Positions 43,989 to 53,503 are shown, counted from the stretch's first letter. The stretch: DNA of 64,000 nt from RGDT01 sp964630925 (GCA_964630925.1 CAZVZK010000005.1:62001-126000), one strand, 5' to 3'. The notes: a model not told the origin generated them from the letters alone. Numbers and translations are program-made.

Positions 43989-45182
43989 TCACTTCTTCAG
44001 CCCGAGCCCCGCGCGGGCCGCCCCCAGCAGCGTCCCCTTGCCGTCGTCCGCCGAGACCTCCCACATCATGACGCCGCCCAGCTTCTTCTCGCGCGCATAC
44101 TCCCCCTTCACCTTGATCGACTCGGCGTCGTCGTAGGTGATCATCAGGCCCGACTTCGCGTCGTGCAGCCATGGCACCTTCGCCTCGGCGTGCCAGTGGC
44201 GTTTCATCTTCGGGAGCCGGTTCGCCGCGATGTCCTTGTAGTCGAACACGCCCGGCTCCCACGTCCCGCGCGGCAGGCCCATCGCCGGCTTCTGGAACAG
44301 CCCGTCGCCCTCCTTCACGCCGTGCCAGCCCCTGCCGTAGAGCGGCAGCCCCAGCACGACCTTGTCCGCCGGCACGCCCGCGTCGAGGTATGCCTTCACC
44401 GCCGCGGCGACGTTGAACCCCGTCCTGACCGCCTCGTCCTCGGCGGGGTCGTCCTTGATCGGGTGCAGCGCCGCGTTGAAGTGTGTCAGGGGGCTCCAGC
44501 CGCCGTGGAAGTCGTAGGCCATCAGGTTGAACCAGTCGAGGTGGGCGGCCAACTTCTTCAGCTCGAAGTTGGCGACCACCTTCGGGCCGGCCGGCGCCGC
44601 GGCCGTGAGCAGGTATTTCCGCCCGTCCTTCTTCCCGAGGGAGTCCAGCTCGGCGCGGAGGGCGGCGCACAGCAGGGTGTAGTTCTCACGGTCGGCGGGG
44701 CGTGTCTTGTTGCCGGCCAGGCCGCCGGAGACGGGGTACTCCCAGTCGAGGTCGATGCCGTCGAACCCGTACTTCGCCATGAACGCAACGGCCGACTTCG
44801 CCAGCCTTCCGCGCGACTCCGCGGTCAGGGCGGCGTCGGAGAACGGCGACGACAGCGTCCAGCCGCCGACGGCGATGAGCGTCTTGAGGTGAGGGTGCTT
44901 CTTCTTCAAATGCTGGAGCTGTCGGAAGTTACCCCTCAAATAGCCGGCGTCCCACTTGTCGCCGGGGTGGAACTTGTCGATGGCAGCGTAAGGGTCGTGG
45001 AGCCTGACCTCGCCACCCTCGATCTTCGCGAAGGCGTAGTTGATGTGGGTGAGGCCGGCGGTGGGGATGTCGGCGACGTTGAACTTGCGGGCGTACACGC
45101 TCCACTCGGCGTAGTATGCGACGACGCGCGGCTCCGCGCCCACGAGGAAGGGCAGGAGGGTGAGGAGGGTCAGGCGTGGCAT
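43989..45182 (-). CDS. Secreted GH18 chitinase-like glycoside hydrolase
   Basis: 397 residues from ATG 45180-45182. Signal peptide about 1-16. The GH18 catalytic signature DGIDLDWEYP gives the acid E148; the conserved strands VVAYYAEWSVY, HINYAFAKIE, LIAVGGWTLS, FNLMAYDFHGGW and GVMMWEVSADD are all present. The enzyme should cleave beta-1,4-GlcNAc polymers, or act as an endo-beta-N-acetylglucosaminidase. No carbohydrate-binding module. Longer in-frame starts upstream lack a signal peptide. It diverges from the gene at 45247, with 64 bases between. Confidence 0.93.
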   Translation of the reverse strand: MPRLTLLTLLPFLVGAEPRVVAYYAEWSVYARKFNVADIPTAGLTHINYAFAKIEGGEVRLHDPYAAIDKFHPGDKWDAGYLRGNFRQLQHLKKKHPHLKTLIAVGGWTLSSPFSDAALTAESRGRLAKSAVAFMAKYGFDGIDLDWEYPVSGGLAGNKTRPADRENYTLLCAALRAELDSLGKKDGRKYLLTAAAPAGPKVVANFELKKLAAHLDWFNLMAYDFHGGWSPLTHFNAALHPIKDDPAEDEAVRTGFNVAAAVKAYLDAGVPADKVVLGLPLYGRGWHGVKEGDGLFQKPAMGLPRGTWEPGVFDYKDIAANRLPKMKRHWHAEAKVPWLHDAKSGLMITYDDAESIKVKGEYAREKKLGGVMMWEVSADDGKGTLLGAARAGLGLKK

Positions 45183-45246
45183 CGGATACACCCTGGGGCG
45201 GCTCGAGTTTGGTATAGTGGATCGGCCCGGACCGGAGCCAGCCCCG

Positions 45247-46191
45247 ATGAGCCGCATGGCCCTGTTGACCCTGCTGACCCTCGGCGTCGGCGCCGCGAGC
45301 GCCTGCAAGGTGCCGGTGTTCCGCTACGCGCTCGACCGCTGGCCGACGGCACACCATATCGTCACGCTGCCGCCGGGCTCGGCCGCGTTGGCCGAAGCCC
45401 TGGTCGATACCGGGGCCAACCTCCGCGTCGTGGGCGGTGAGCCGGGGGAGGCCGTCGTGCGGTTCCCGAAGAACGACAAGGAGGATGATCCCCCGACGCT
45501 CTGGCGCGGGCCGGCCGGGGCGTTGGACGCGAAGGCCCTGTGCCATTCGCCGGCGCGGGCCGAGCTGGTGCGACAGCTGGCGTCGGGCACGTCGGTGGTG
45601 TGGGTGCTGCTCGACGGCGACGAGGCCAGCGAGAAGTTACTGCGTGGCGAGCTGGCGCGGCTGGAGAAGGCGCTGGAGCTGCCTCCTAAGGAGGAGGTGG
45701 CGAAGGATCTGAAGACGGAGGTGCCGTACGAGCTGCGGTTCGCGGTGCTGAAGGTCCGCCGGGACGACGCGGCGGAGGCGTACTTCGTACGGCAACTGCT
45801 CACCTTCGAGGACGACGAGGAGGGCATCACGGGGCCGCTGGTCGTCCCCGTGTTCGGCCGGGGCCGTGCGCTGTGGTCGCTGTCGGGCGAGGGTTTGAAT
45901 GCCAAGGGGATCGCCGAGGCCGCGAGGTACCTGTGCGCGAAATGCTCCTGCGAGGTGAAAGAATTGAATCCAGGGCGGGATCTGCTCTTTGGCGTGGACT
46001 GGTACGAGCTGCTCGACCTGCCCCCCGAGCCGGAGGATAAGTCGCTGCCCGCCCCTGCCATCCCGCCGGGGGTGAAGGACGACGCCCCGGCGGTCCCGGC
46101 GGCATCGGGCGCTCTCATCCCGGCCCTGGCCGTCGGGATCACCCTCCTGGCGTGCGCGGCGGCGGCCTTCTGGTGGCGTCGGCGCGAGTGA
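45247..46191 (+). CDS. Secreted protein with C-terminal membrane anchor, unknown
   Basis: 314 residues. Signal peptide 1-18 (cut near ASAC). The mature part starts with CKVPVFRYALDRW and has several cysteines (CSPARAEL not included; LCAKCSCEVKEL is clear), then a proline-rich stretch and a transmembrane segment at about 285-308 (LIPALAVGITLLACAAAAFWW) with a basic tail. The first strand resembles the thioredoxin-like FRYALERW motif seen in planctomycete secreted proteins. No enzyme active site identified. Confidence 0.7.
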   Translation: MSRMALLTLLTLGVGAASACKVPVFRYALDRWPTAHHIVTLPPGSAALAEALVDTGANLRVVGGEPGEAVVRFPKNDKEDDPPTLWRGPAGALDAKALCHSPARAELVRQLASGTSVVWVLLDGDEASEKLLRGELARLEKALELPPKEEVAKDLKTEVPYELRFAVLKVRRDDAAEAYFVRQLLTFEDDEEGITGPLVVPVFGRGRALWSLSGEGLNAKGIAEAARYLCAKCSCEVKELNPGRDLLFGVDWYELLDLPPEPEDKSLPAPAIPPGVKDDAPAVPAASGALIPALAVGITLLACAAAAFWWRRRE

Positions 46192-46192
46192 G

Positions 46193-46780
46193 TCAGCTCC
46201 AACGGCGTTTCGCCTCGACGGCGTTCTCGGTGACGGTGATCGTGCCCATGTCGTCGTCGCGCTCGCCCTGCCAGTCGAGGCGTCCGTTCAGGACATAGCC
46301 CCACGGCCCGAGGAAGTGGGCGATCAGGTAGGCGAGCCACTCGGTGTGGTCGTAGAACTTCTCGCGCCCGTTCCAGATGATCGCGGTCCATCCCTTGTCC
46401 GGCTCCCAGCCGCACCAGAGCCCCGGCTGGCCCTTCGGCGGCTTGTTGCCGTCGAGGACGGAGTCGTCGTCGTCCTGCCCCTTGAAGCCTGCGCCTCCGA
46501 CGAAGTAACCGCCTTCCCGCCCCACCGGCAGGCAGGCGGCCTCGCGGAACGGGTCCGGGAGGAGGGCGGCACGCTCGGGGTCGCGGCGCACGCGGCGCGT
46601 GTCGCTGAACTGGTGGAGGTAGGCCGCGTGTTCGGGGCGGAGGCCGAACGGACGCCACAACGCCTCGCCGCCGGCGCGGGCGGCGTCGGCGCGCGGGTCG
46701 CCCTGGTCCGCGAGCCAGTCGGCGAAGATGCCGACGGCGTCCTTGTCGCCCTCGTGGATGGCGCGCAGGAATTCGGCCAT
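46193..46780 (-). CDS. TIGR02996-domain protein
   Basis: 195 residues, start ATG 46778-46780. The first 50 residues are the planctomycete TIGR02996 module (MAEFLRAIHEGDKDAVGIF, ADWLADQGDPRADAAR). A unique C-terminal domain follows, rich in aromatic and glycine residues (GREGGYFVGGAGFKGQDDDD, GPWGYVLNGRLDW). No signal peptide. An in-frame extension upstream runs antisense through the intein gene region and is rejected. It converges with the gene at 45247, with one base between the stops. Confidence 0.78.
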   Translation of the reverse strand: MAEFLRAIHEGDKDAVGIFADWLADQGDPRADAARAGGEALWRPFGLRPEHAAYLHQFSDTRRVRRDPERAALLPDPFREAACLPVGREGGYFVGGAGFKGQDDDDSVLDGNKPPKGQPGLWCGWEPDKGWTAIIWNGREKFYDHTEWLAYLIAHFLGPWGYVLNGRLDWQGERDDDMGTITVTENAVEAKRRWS

Positions 46781-46854
46781 CACCGGCCCCTCGGGGCGGT
46801 ACAGGGCGATGCGGCCCGTGAAAGTCGTCGTGTAGCCCACGGCGCGGCACCCGC

Positions 46855-49617
46855 TCAGGGGCGCACCGGCTGCCGGCCGATGCTGTGATAGATGAACCCC
46901 GCCGCCGCCATCGACTTCGGGTCGAAGATGTTGCGTCCGTCGAACACGGCGGGCGACGCCATCAGCCGCCGCATCACCTCCAGGTCGGGGCTGCGGAACT
47001 GCTGCCACTCGGTGACGACCGCCAGGGCGTCGGCACCCTCCAGCGTCCCGTAGGGCCGGTCGCAGTACACGAGCTTCTCGCCGTAGATGGCCCGCACGTT
47101 GTCCATCGCCGCCGGGTCGTGGACGCGCACCTTCGCGCCGCCCGCGAGCAGCGTGTCGATCAGCGTCAGGGCGGGGGCCTCGCGGATGTCGTCGGTGCGT
47201 GGCTTGAACGCCAGGCCCCAGACGGCCACCGTCTTGCCCGACAGGTCGCCGCCGAAGTGGGCGTTGATCTTCTCGCCGAGGATGCGTTTCTGGGCGTCGT
47301 TGATGGTGCCCACCGCCTCCATCATGCGCGAGGGCAGGTCGGCGGCCGAGGCGATGTAGGCCAGCGCCTTGATGTCCTTCGGGAAGCAGTTGTGCAGCAC
47401 CAGCCCGCCCCCGACGGTCACCGTGTGCGCGTCCGTCTCCAGGCTGTAGACGGGCAGCTCGCCTTGCCCCTGCTCGACGGAAGCGACCTTGACGCGGAAC
47501 GTCGCACCCTCGGCGCGGTAGCCGCTCGGCCGGATGATGCGATCGTAGCCGTCGAGCAGGCGGCGGATACGCTCGCGGTGCTTCCCGCCGAAGGCGTCGC
47601 TCAGTGCCGAGAGCTGGGCATGGCCCGCGACACGCAGGATGCGGGCCGGCATCGTGGACTTGGTCATCATGCGCCGCGCGTCGGCGCAGACGATGCCCAG
47701 CGTTTGAAGCAGGAGCGCGAGGCCGTCGGCGAGACGCCCGCTCACCGTGCCGTACTCGAACATCAGGTTCCGCCCGCCCTGGAGCTCGGTGACGCTGCCG
47801 TCCCCGCTGAACGCCCCGCGCACCAGCTCCCGCTTCAGTCCGTCGTTGAGCCGGAAGGCGAAGGCCGGCAGCGCCTTGTCCTCCGAGCGTGAGCCACAGC
47901 CCAGCACGTCGCGGAGCAGCCACGCGAAGACCCGAGACGAGGTGTAAGTCGTGTGCGCCTTGCCGTCCGCCTTCTCACGGAATTTCAGGCCGAGCCGTGC
48001 GAGGGTCGATTGCACGTCGGCGATGTACTCCTTCTCATCAACGTGGAAGCAGAACCCGACACGCTCGCGGATCTTGCCGGCGCGCCCCGTGTCCCTGGCG
48101 ATGAAGCCCTCGGCGAGGTAGTAGCCGCACAGCCGGACGAAGGCGGCATCGACGGGGATGTGCGCCCGGATGCGTGCGCCGGCGCCCTTCGCCGTGTACA
48201 GCGAGAGCGCGGACGGGGGCACATCGAGGACGCCGCGTGCGTGGAGGCGGCGGTAGAGGGCCAGCCGCATCCGGTTGTGCCGCCTCACCTCCTCCGGGTG
48301 GCGCAACACGCCGTCGAGCAAATGGCGGTATCCAGGGTACAGGCGTGTGAACGAGTCGTCATCAGGGGCGGCGAACACGTCCCGTTCCAGGGCCGTGCCA
48401 TCCAGCAGCGACAGGAGGTCGAGTGTCTCCACGGGGCCGGCGTCGGGGAGCGTGCCGGCCAGGGCCAGCTCGTCGCCCTCGCGGACCTCCGCGGCGGCGC
48501 GGACGACGGGTCGGCCGTCCTCCCAGATGATGACCGGGTGGTCTGCGGTCACCCGAGTCTCACGACCCATCCGCGTGCGGATGCGGATCATCGTGCCGGA
48601 GTACGGACGGCGCGTGAGGACGCGCACGGGCGACAGCGTGGCCTCGCCCCGATCCAGATCGAAGGCCAGCACGCGGGGGGCGTCGTCCGGCGGCGGCACC
48701 ACGGCAAGGGCCTCCTCGCCCGCCCCGGCCGGCACCAGCGCCCGCCGCGCCGCCTTCGCGTACACCGACGCCAGGGTCTCCGCCCGGATGGCCCCCGTGT
48801 CGTCGGCCACGAAGACCGTCTCCTCGCCGACGAAACAGCTCCCCCCGAATCCCGGGCCGGGGTGCATGAACTCGAAGCCGATGCGCTTGTCGTGCCCGAT
48901 TCCGCGGCGCACGTCGTCGAAGTCGGCGCCGACGCGCTCGCACAGGTTGGCCATCTCGTTGACGAAGCTGATCTTCGTCGCCAGCATCGCATTCGCCGTG
49001 TACTTCGTCAGCTCGGCGGACTCCGGGGACATGACGAGGAACGGCTTCTCGGTCCGCAGGAAGGTGGCGTACAGCTTGCGCAGGGTGTCCGCGACCTCGT
49101 CGCGGCGCACGCCGGCCACCACCCGGTCCGGGCGCAGACAGTCCTCGATGGCGGCCCCCTCCTTGAGGAACTCCGGGTTGCTCGCCACGTCCACCTCGTG
49201 CCGGCACTTGGCGGCGAAGCGGCGGGCGGCCTCGGCGTTCGTGCCCACCGGGACGGTGCTCTTGATGACGACCGTCTTGGGCCCGTTCATCGCCGCCGCC
49301 AGCTCGTCCACGACGCGCCACACGCCGGACAGGTCGGCCGACCCGTCGTCGCCCTGCGGCGTGCCGACCGCGATGAAGACGACGCGCGCCGTGGCGATGC
49401 CCTCGGGCAGGGAGGTGGTGAACGACAGCCGGCCGTCGCCGACGTTGCGGGCGACGATCTCCTCCAGGCCCGGCTCGTAGATGGGGATGCCCCCGGAGTT
49501 CAGCAGGGCCACCTTGGCGGCGTCCTTGTCGATGCACACGACCTCGTGCCCGCTGTCGGCGAAGCACGCGCCCGTGACCAGCCCCACGTACCCGGTGCCG
49601 ACGATGGCAATCTTCAT
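46855..49617 (-). CDS. ugd: UDP-glucose 6-dehydrogenase interrupted by an intein
   Basis: 920 codons: N-extein 1-260, intein 261-743, C-extein 744-920; spliced product 437 residues, normal for the family. It oxidises UDP-glucose to UDP-glucuronate with NAD. The Rossmann start MKIAIVGTGYVGLVTGACFA, the TVPVGTN and NPEFLKEGAAI segments, and after the intein the catalytic cysteine in CFPKD, WGLAFKPRTDDIREAP and the C-terminal domain are all visible. The catalytic cysteine is the +1 residue of the intein, so activity depends on splicing. The start is ATG 49615-49617. It is 23 bases downstream of an SDR gene in a nucleotide-sugar operon. Confidence 0.95.
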   Translation of the reverse strand: MKIAIVGTGYVGLVTGACFADSGHEVVCIDKDAAKVALLNSGGIPIYEPGLEEIVARNVGDGRLSFTTSLPEGIATARVVFIAVGTPQGDDGSADLSGVWRVVDELAAAMNGPKTVVIKSTVPVGTNAEAARRFAAKCRHEVDVASNPEFLKEGAAIEDCLRPDRVVAGVRRDEVADTLRKLYATFLRTEKPFLVMSPESAELTKYTANAMLATKISFVNEMANLCERVGADFDDVRRGIGHDKRIGFEFMHPGPGFGGSCFVGEETVFVADDTGAIRAETLASVYAKAARRALVPAGAGEEALAVVPPPDDAPRVLAFDLDRGEATLSPVRVLTRRPYSGTMIRIRTRMGRETRVTADHPVIIWEDGRPVVRAAAEVREGDELALAGTLPDAGPVETLDLLSLLDGTALERDVFAAPDDDSFTRLYPGYRHLLDGVLRHPEEVRRHNRMRLALYRRLHARGVLDVPPSALSLYTAKGAGARIRAHIPVDAAFVRLCGYYLAEGFIARDTGRAGKIRERVGFCFHVDEKEYIADVQSTLARLGLKFREKADGKAHTTYTSSRVFAWLLRDVLGCGSRSEDKALPAFAFRLNDGLKRELVRGAFSGDGSVTELQGGRNLMFEYGTVSGRLADGLALLLQTLGIVCADARRMMTKSTMPARILRVAGHAQLSALSDAFGGKHRERIRRLLDGYDRIIRPSGYRAEGATFRVKVASVEQGQGELPVYSLETDAHTVTVGGGLVLHNCFPKDIKALAYIASAADLPSRMMEAVGTINDAQKRILGEKINAHFGGDLSGKTVAVWGLAFKPRTDDIREAPALTLIDTLLAGGAKVRVHDPAAMDNVRAIYGEKLVYCDRPYGTLEGADALAVVTEWQQFRSPDLEVMRRLMASPAVFDGRNIFDPKSMAAAGFIYHSIGRQPVRP
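47389..48837 (-). mobile_element. Intein with LAGLIDADG homing endonuclease domain (483 residues)
   Basis: It starts with Cys at residue 261 of the precursor (CFVGEETVFVADDTG, block A) and ends with HN followed by the extein Cys (VLHN then CFPKD, blocks F/G). Block B is RVTADHPVII with T97 and H100 (intein numbering). Two LAGLIDADG-type motifs are at 236-246 (LCGYYLAEGFI) and 338-349 (LVRGAFSGDGSV), so the homing endonuclease appears complete. The block F region VYSLETDAHTVTV is at 463-475. All splicing residues (C1, T/H of block B, N483, C+1) are present; the penultimate residue is His. Confidence 0.95.
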
Positions 49618-49640
49618 CCCGATCTCGCTCCCAGATGTGA

Positions 49641-50603
49641 TCAACCGGCCGGGCGCGAGCGCCAGGCGTCGAGGGTGTCGGCCAAGGTCCTCTCCAACGT
49701 GTGGGACGGCGCCCAGCCGGTGCGGCGGCGCAGGGCGCCGGCGTCCACGGTGATCCGCCCCTGCTCGGCGGGGCGCAGCAGGTCGGCCCGCGTGCGCACC
49801 TCCACGCCCAGCCCGCTGAGGGCGACGAGCCGGGACAGCACGTCGGCCATCGAATGGCTCACGCCGCTGCCGATGTTGTATGCGGCGCCGCACTCGCCGT
49901 GCTCCAGCAGCAGCAGATAGGCGGCGGCCACGTCGCGCACGTCGGTCAGGTCGCGGTGGGTGCTGAGGTCGCCGACTTCGAGGACGGGGGGCAGCTCGCC
50001 GCGTTCGATGGCGGCGAGCTGGCGTGCCCAGTTGGGGATGGCGAAGTCGGCGGGCTGGTGCGGCCCGGTGTGGTTGAACGGGCGGGCGCGGACGATGTCG
50101 AGCCGCGCCGTCCGCGTGTACTGGAAACACGCAAGGTCCGCCGCCGCCTTGCTGGCCGCGTAGGGAGTATCGGGACGCAGGGGGCAGGACTCGTCCACGG
50201 GGCCGCTCGACTCCGGCTGGCCGTAGATCAGCCCGCTGCCGACCCACAGGATACGCGGCTTCAGGCCCGAGCGCTCGACGGCGTCGCACAGGCGGCGCGT
50301 GGCGGTGAGGTTGCCCTGCCAGGCGGCCTCGGGCTCGCGGAAGGATCCGCCGACGGAGGCGTAGCCGGCGAGGTGGCAGATGCGGGCCGGGCGGAATCGC
50401 TCCAGCAGCGCGAGGACGGCGGCCCCGTCGCACAGGTCGCAGGCGACCAATTCGGCGCGGCCGCCGAGGGAGCGCCAGGCGTCGGGCCATCTGGCACTGC
50501 GCGAGGCCCCGACGACGCGCCCGCCGCGTGACAGGAGTGCGTCGGTGAGGTAACAGCCGGCGAAGCCGGTGGCTCCGGTGACCAGTGTCGTCGAGGCGTC
50601 CAT
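49641..50603 (-). CDS. NAD(P)-dependent sugar-nucleotide epimerase/reductase (extended SDR, Rmd/GDP-mannose dehydratase-like)
   Basis: 320 residues from ATG 50601-50603. Cofactor loop GATGFAG at 10-16, the S123 of WVGSGLIYG and the YxxxK pair Y148 and K152 (YAASK) form the SDR catalytic triad. HTGPHQPADFAIPN and the later DLTDVRDVAAAYLLLL, YNIGSG fit the GDP-4-dehydro-6-deoxy-D-mannose reductase/dehydratase group. The exact substrate is not certain. It lies 23 bases before the UDP-glucose dehydrogenase, so both likely supply sugars for a surface polysaccharide. Confidence 0.85.
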   Translation of the reverse strand: MDASTTLVTGATGFAGCYLTDALLSRGGRVVGASRSARWPDAWRSLGGRAELVACDLCDGAAVLALLERFRPARICHLAGYASVGGSFREPEAAWQGNLTATRRLCDAVERSGLKPRILWVGSGLIYGQPESSGPVDESCPLRPDTPYAASKAAADLACFQYTRTARLDIVRARPFNHTGPHQPADFAIPNWARQLAAIERGELPPVLEVGDLSTHRDLTDVRDVAAAYLLLLEHGECGAAYNIGSGVSHSMADVLSRLVALSGLGVEVRTRADLLRPAEQGRITVDAGALRRRTGWAPSHTLERTLADTLDAWRSRPAG

Positions 50604-50701
50604 GTCATGGGCTGTTATAGGACCGGCGGGCCGGGCGGCCCCACGAGGGCCGCGTGCCCGTATCATGGAGGGTGGAGATCCCCACCGTCGGGCAGGCACC
50701 C

Positions 50702-53503
50702 ATGGCACCACGCTACCTCATCGGCATCGACCTCGGCACCACCAACAGCGCCCTCGCCTTCGTCGATCTCGAACGCACACCAAGGGCCGGCCCCCGCGTG
50801 GACATCAAGCCGTTCCCCGTCCCCCAGCTCGCCGCCCCCGGCGAGATGAAGGATCGGCCCCTCCTCCCCTCGTTCCTCTACATCCCCGGCGAGCACGACC
50901 TCCCCGCCGGCTCCACCGCCCTACCGTGGGACCCCACGCGAAACTACGTCGTCGGCGAGTTCGCCCGCAACCACGGCGGCAAGGTGCCGGGCCGCCTCGT
51001 CACCTCCGCCAAGTCGTGGCTGTGCCACCCCGGCGTGGACCGCACCTCGGCCCTCCTGCCCTGGAGCGGCCCGCCTGACGTTCCGCGCGTCTCCCCCGTC
51101 GAGGCCTCCACACGCTACCTCCGCCACTTCATCGAGGCGTGGAATTTCGCAATCGCCAAGGGACGCGACGATCACCGACTGGAGAAGCAGGCCGTCGTCC
51201 TCACCGTGCCGGCGTCATTCGACGACGTGGCCCGCACCCTCACGATGGAGGCGGCGACGAAGGCCGGGTACGAGAACGTCACGCTGCTCGAGGAGCCGCA
51301 GGCCGCGTTCTACTGCTGGCTCGCCACGCACCCGCCGGCGGAGGCGGCCCGGCTGCGCCCCGGCTCGCACTGCCTCGTGGTGGACGTGGGCGGCGGCACC
51401 ACCGACTTCAGCCTCATCAAGGCCGTCGAGGACAAGGGCGAGCTGGCCTTCACCCGCGAGGCGGTCGGCGACCACCTGCTGCTCGGCGGCGACAACATGG
51501 ACCTCGCCCTCGCCAAGTTCGTCGAGTCGAAGTTGCCGCAGGCCGGCCGGCTCGACGCCACCCAGTACGCCCTCCTGACGCAGGCGTGCCGCGCCGCCAA
51601 AGAGGTCCTCCTCGGACCCAACCCCCCGGCCCAGCAGACGGTGACGGTGACGGGCCGTGGCCGCAGCGTCATCGGCGGCACGCTGCACGCCCCGCTCACG
51701 CCCGCCGACGTGAAGCAGGTCATCTTCGAGGGCTTCTTCCCGCTGTCTAACCTCGAAGACCGGCCGACGAAGGGGGCCAGGGGCGGATTGCACGAGATGG
51801 GCCTGCCCTACGTGAGCGACCCCGCCGTCACGCGCCACCTCGCAGCGTTCCTGGCCGCCCACGCCTCGCCGGGCCAGCCCCTCGTCCCGGCGTCGATCCT
51901 GTTCAACGGCGGCGTCTTCCAGCCGGCGTCCCTGCAGGCCCGCCTGTTGGAAACGCTGCAAGGCTGGTACGGGCCGGCGTGGTCGCCGCTCGTGCTGACG
52001 AACCCGTCGCTCGATCTGGCGGTGGCCATCGGCTCGGCGTACTACGGCTGGCTGCGGCACATCGGCGGCAAGCGGATCGGCGGCGGCATCCCGCGCTCGT
52101 ACTACGTCGCCCTGGAGGCGCAGAAGGGCGACACGACGACGGTGGTCTGCGTCGCCCCGCAGGCGATGGAGGAGGGCCAGGAGATCAGCCTGCCGAAGCC
52201 GGAGCTGGAGCTGGCGCTCGGCCAGCCCGTGACGTTCCCGCTGTACACCTCGACGGCGCGCGGGGAGGACAAGGCGGGCGACGTGCTGCAGGTGTCGTCG
52301 GACCAGTTGCTGACGCTGCCGCCCCTCACCACAGTCCTCCGCGGCGGCAAGAAGGCCGGGGCGAAGCACGTCCCGGTGACGCTGGCGTCGCGCACGACGG
52401 CCATCGGCACGCTGGAGCTGTCCTGCGTGGCGAAGGAGGGCGGCAACCGCTGGCGGCTGGAGTTCAACCTGCGCGAGCTGGTCAAGGAGTCGGCCCCCAA
52501 GGACGACGCCGAGTCGTCGCAGGCGCTGACGGAGGTGTGGGAGGAGGACAAGATCCAGGCCGCCGCCGCCGCCATTCGGCAGACGTTTGCCGACGGCTCC
52601 CTCCCGCCGCAGGAGCTGCCCAAGGCGCTCGACGCGGCCCTGGAGGCGTCGCGTTCGGAGTGGCCGATGGGCCTGTGCCGCCGGCTGTGGGAGTTCCTGG
52701 GGGAGACCGCCGAGGGCCGGCGCAAGTCGCCGGCCCACATGGCGCGGTGGTACAACCTGACGGGGCACTGCCTTAGGCCCGGCTTCGGCGACTCGCTCGA
52801 CCGGTTCCGCATCGACGGGCTGTGGAAGATGCTGGCCGCCCCGCCGCGCCAGCCGGGGCAGCCGGGGGCGCGGGCCGTCGAGGGCGGCGCGGACTTCTGG
52901 ATCCTGTGGCGGCGCGTCGCGGGTGGACTGGGCACGTCTCTGCAAGTCGCCCTCTTCGACCGCATGAAGAACCACCTGCTGCCGAGCAAGAACAAGCCGC
53001 CGATCAAGCCGAGCGCCAACGAGCTGGCAGAGATGTGGCGGGCGGCGGCGAGCCTAGAGCGCCTGCCGGCCTCGACGAAGGAGGCGCTGGGCAACGTCCT
53101 GGTCAAGCAGCTCGCGAAGGCGCCGACGCCGCCGCACGCCTTCTGGGCGATGACGCGGCTGGGGGCGCGCGGGCTGATCTACGGCCCGATGAACACGGTG
53201 GTCCACCCCGACACGGCGCAGAATTGGGTCTCCGAGCTGGCCGGGTTCGCGCCGGCGTCGGAGGGCGAGCGACTGGCGTGGTGCTTCTGTCTGGCGCAGC
53301 TGGCCCGGCGGACGGGGCAGCGTGCCCTGGACGTGGACGAGAGCCACCAGCGTAGCGTGCTGGCGGTGCTGAAGGGGCAGAAGGTGCCGGAGCACTGGGT
53401 GACGATGGTGGAGGAGGTCAGCGAGCTGGAGCGCGAGGAGCAGGCGCAGATGCTCGGCGAGGCGCTGCCGGTGGGCCTGCGGCTGGTGAAGGCGGAGGAG
53501 TGA
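50702..53503 (+). CDS. Hsp70-family protein with long C-terminal domain (DUF3731-like)
   Basis: 933 residues, start ATG 50702. The nucleotide-binding domain starts at IGIDLGTTNSALAFV (phosphate loop 1) and has VVDVGGGTTDFSL (phosphate loop 2) and NGGVFQPASL. Nothing resembles the DnaK substrate-binding lid; instead a long helical C-terminal part follows (LWEFLGETAEGRRKS, WYNLTGHCLRPGFGD), which fits the DUF3731 extension. These proteins are often paired with a second Hsp70 gene, but none is adjacent here. The role is unknown. The gene is divergent from the SDR gene, with 98 bases between. Confidence 0.88.
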   Translation: MAPRYLIGIDLGTTNSALAFVDLERTPRAGPRVDIKPFPVPQLAAPGEMKDRPLLPSFLYIPGEHDLPAGSTALPWDPTRNYVVGEFARNHGGKVPGRLVTSAKSWLCHPGVDRTSALLPWSGPPDVPRVSPVEASTRYLRHFIEAWNFAIAKGRDDHRLEKQAVVLTVPASFDDVARTLTMEAATKAGYENVTLLEEPQAAFYCWLATHPPAEAARLRPGSHCLVVDVGGGTTDFSLIKAVEDKGELAFTREAVGDHLLLGGDNMDLALAKFVESKLPQAGRLDATQYALLTQACRAAKEVLLGPNPPAQQTVTVTGRGRSVIGGTLHAPLTPADVKQVIFEGFFPLSNLEDRPTKGARGGLHEMGLPYVSDPAVTRHLAAFLAAHASPGQPLVPASILFNGGVFQPASLQARLLETLQGWYGPAWSPLVLTNPSLDLAVAIGSAYYGWLRHIGGKRIGGGIPRSYYVALEAQKGDTTTVVCVAPQAMEEGQEISLPKPELELALGQPVTFPLYTSTARGEDKAGDVLQVSSDQLLTLPPLTTVLRGGKKAGAKHVPVTLASRTTAIGTLELSCVAKEGGNRWRLEFNLRELVKESAPKDDAESSQALTEVWEEDKIQAAAAAIRQTFADGSLPPQELPKALDAALEASRSEWPMGLCRRLWEFLGETAEGRRKSPAHMARWYNLTGHCLRPGFGDSLDRFRIDGLWKMLAAPPRQPGQPGARAVEGGADFWILWRRVAGGLGTSLQVALFDRMKNHLLPSKNKPPIKPSANELAEMWRAAASLERLPASTKEALGNVLVKQLAKAPTPPHAFWAMTRLGARGLIYGPMNTVVHPDTAQNWVSELAGFAPASEGERLAWCFCLAQLARRTGQRALDVDESHQRSVLAVLKGQKVPEHWVTMVEEVSELEREEQAQMLGEALPVGLRLVKAEE

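Noticed and set aside
46193..47923. A long minus-strand frame that would join the TIGR02996 protein to sequence inside the dehydrogenase gene
   Set aside because: Upstream of the ATG at 46780 the frame is a shifted reading of the dehydrogenase and intein; the TIGR02996 domain starts at that ATG.
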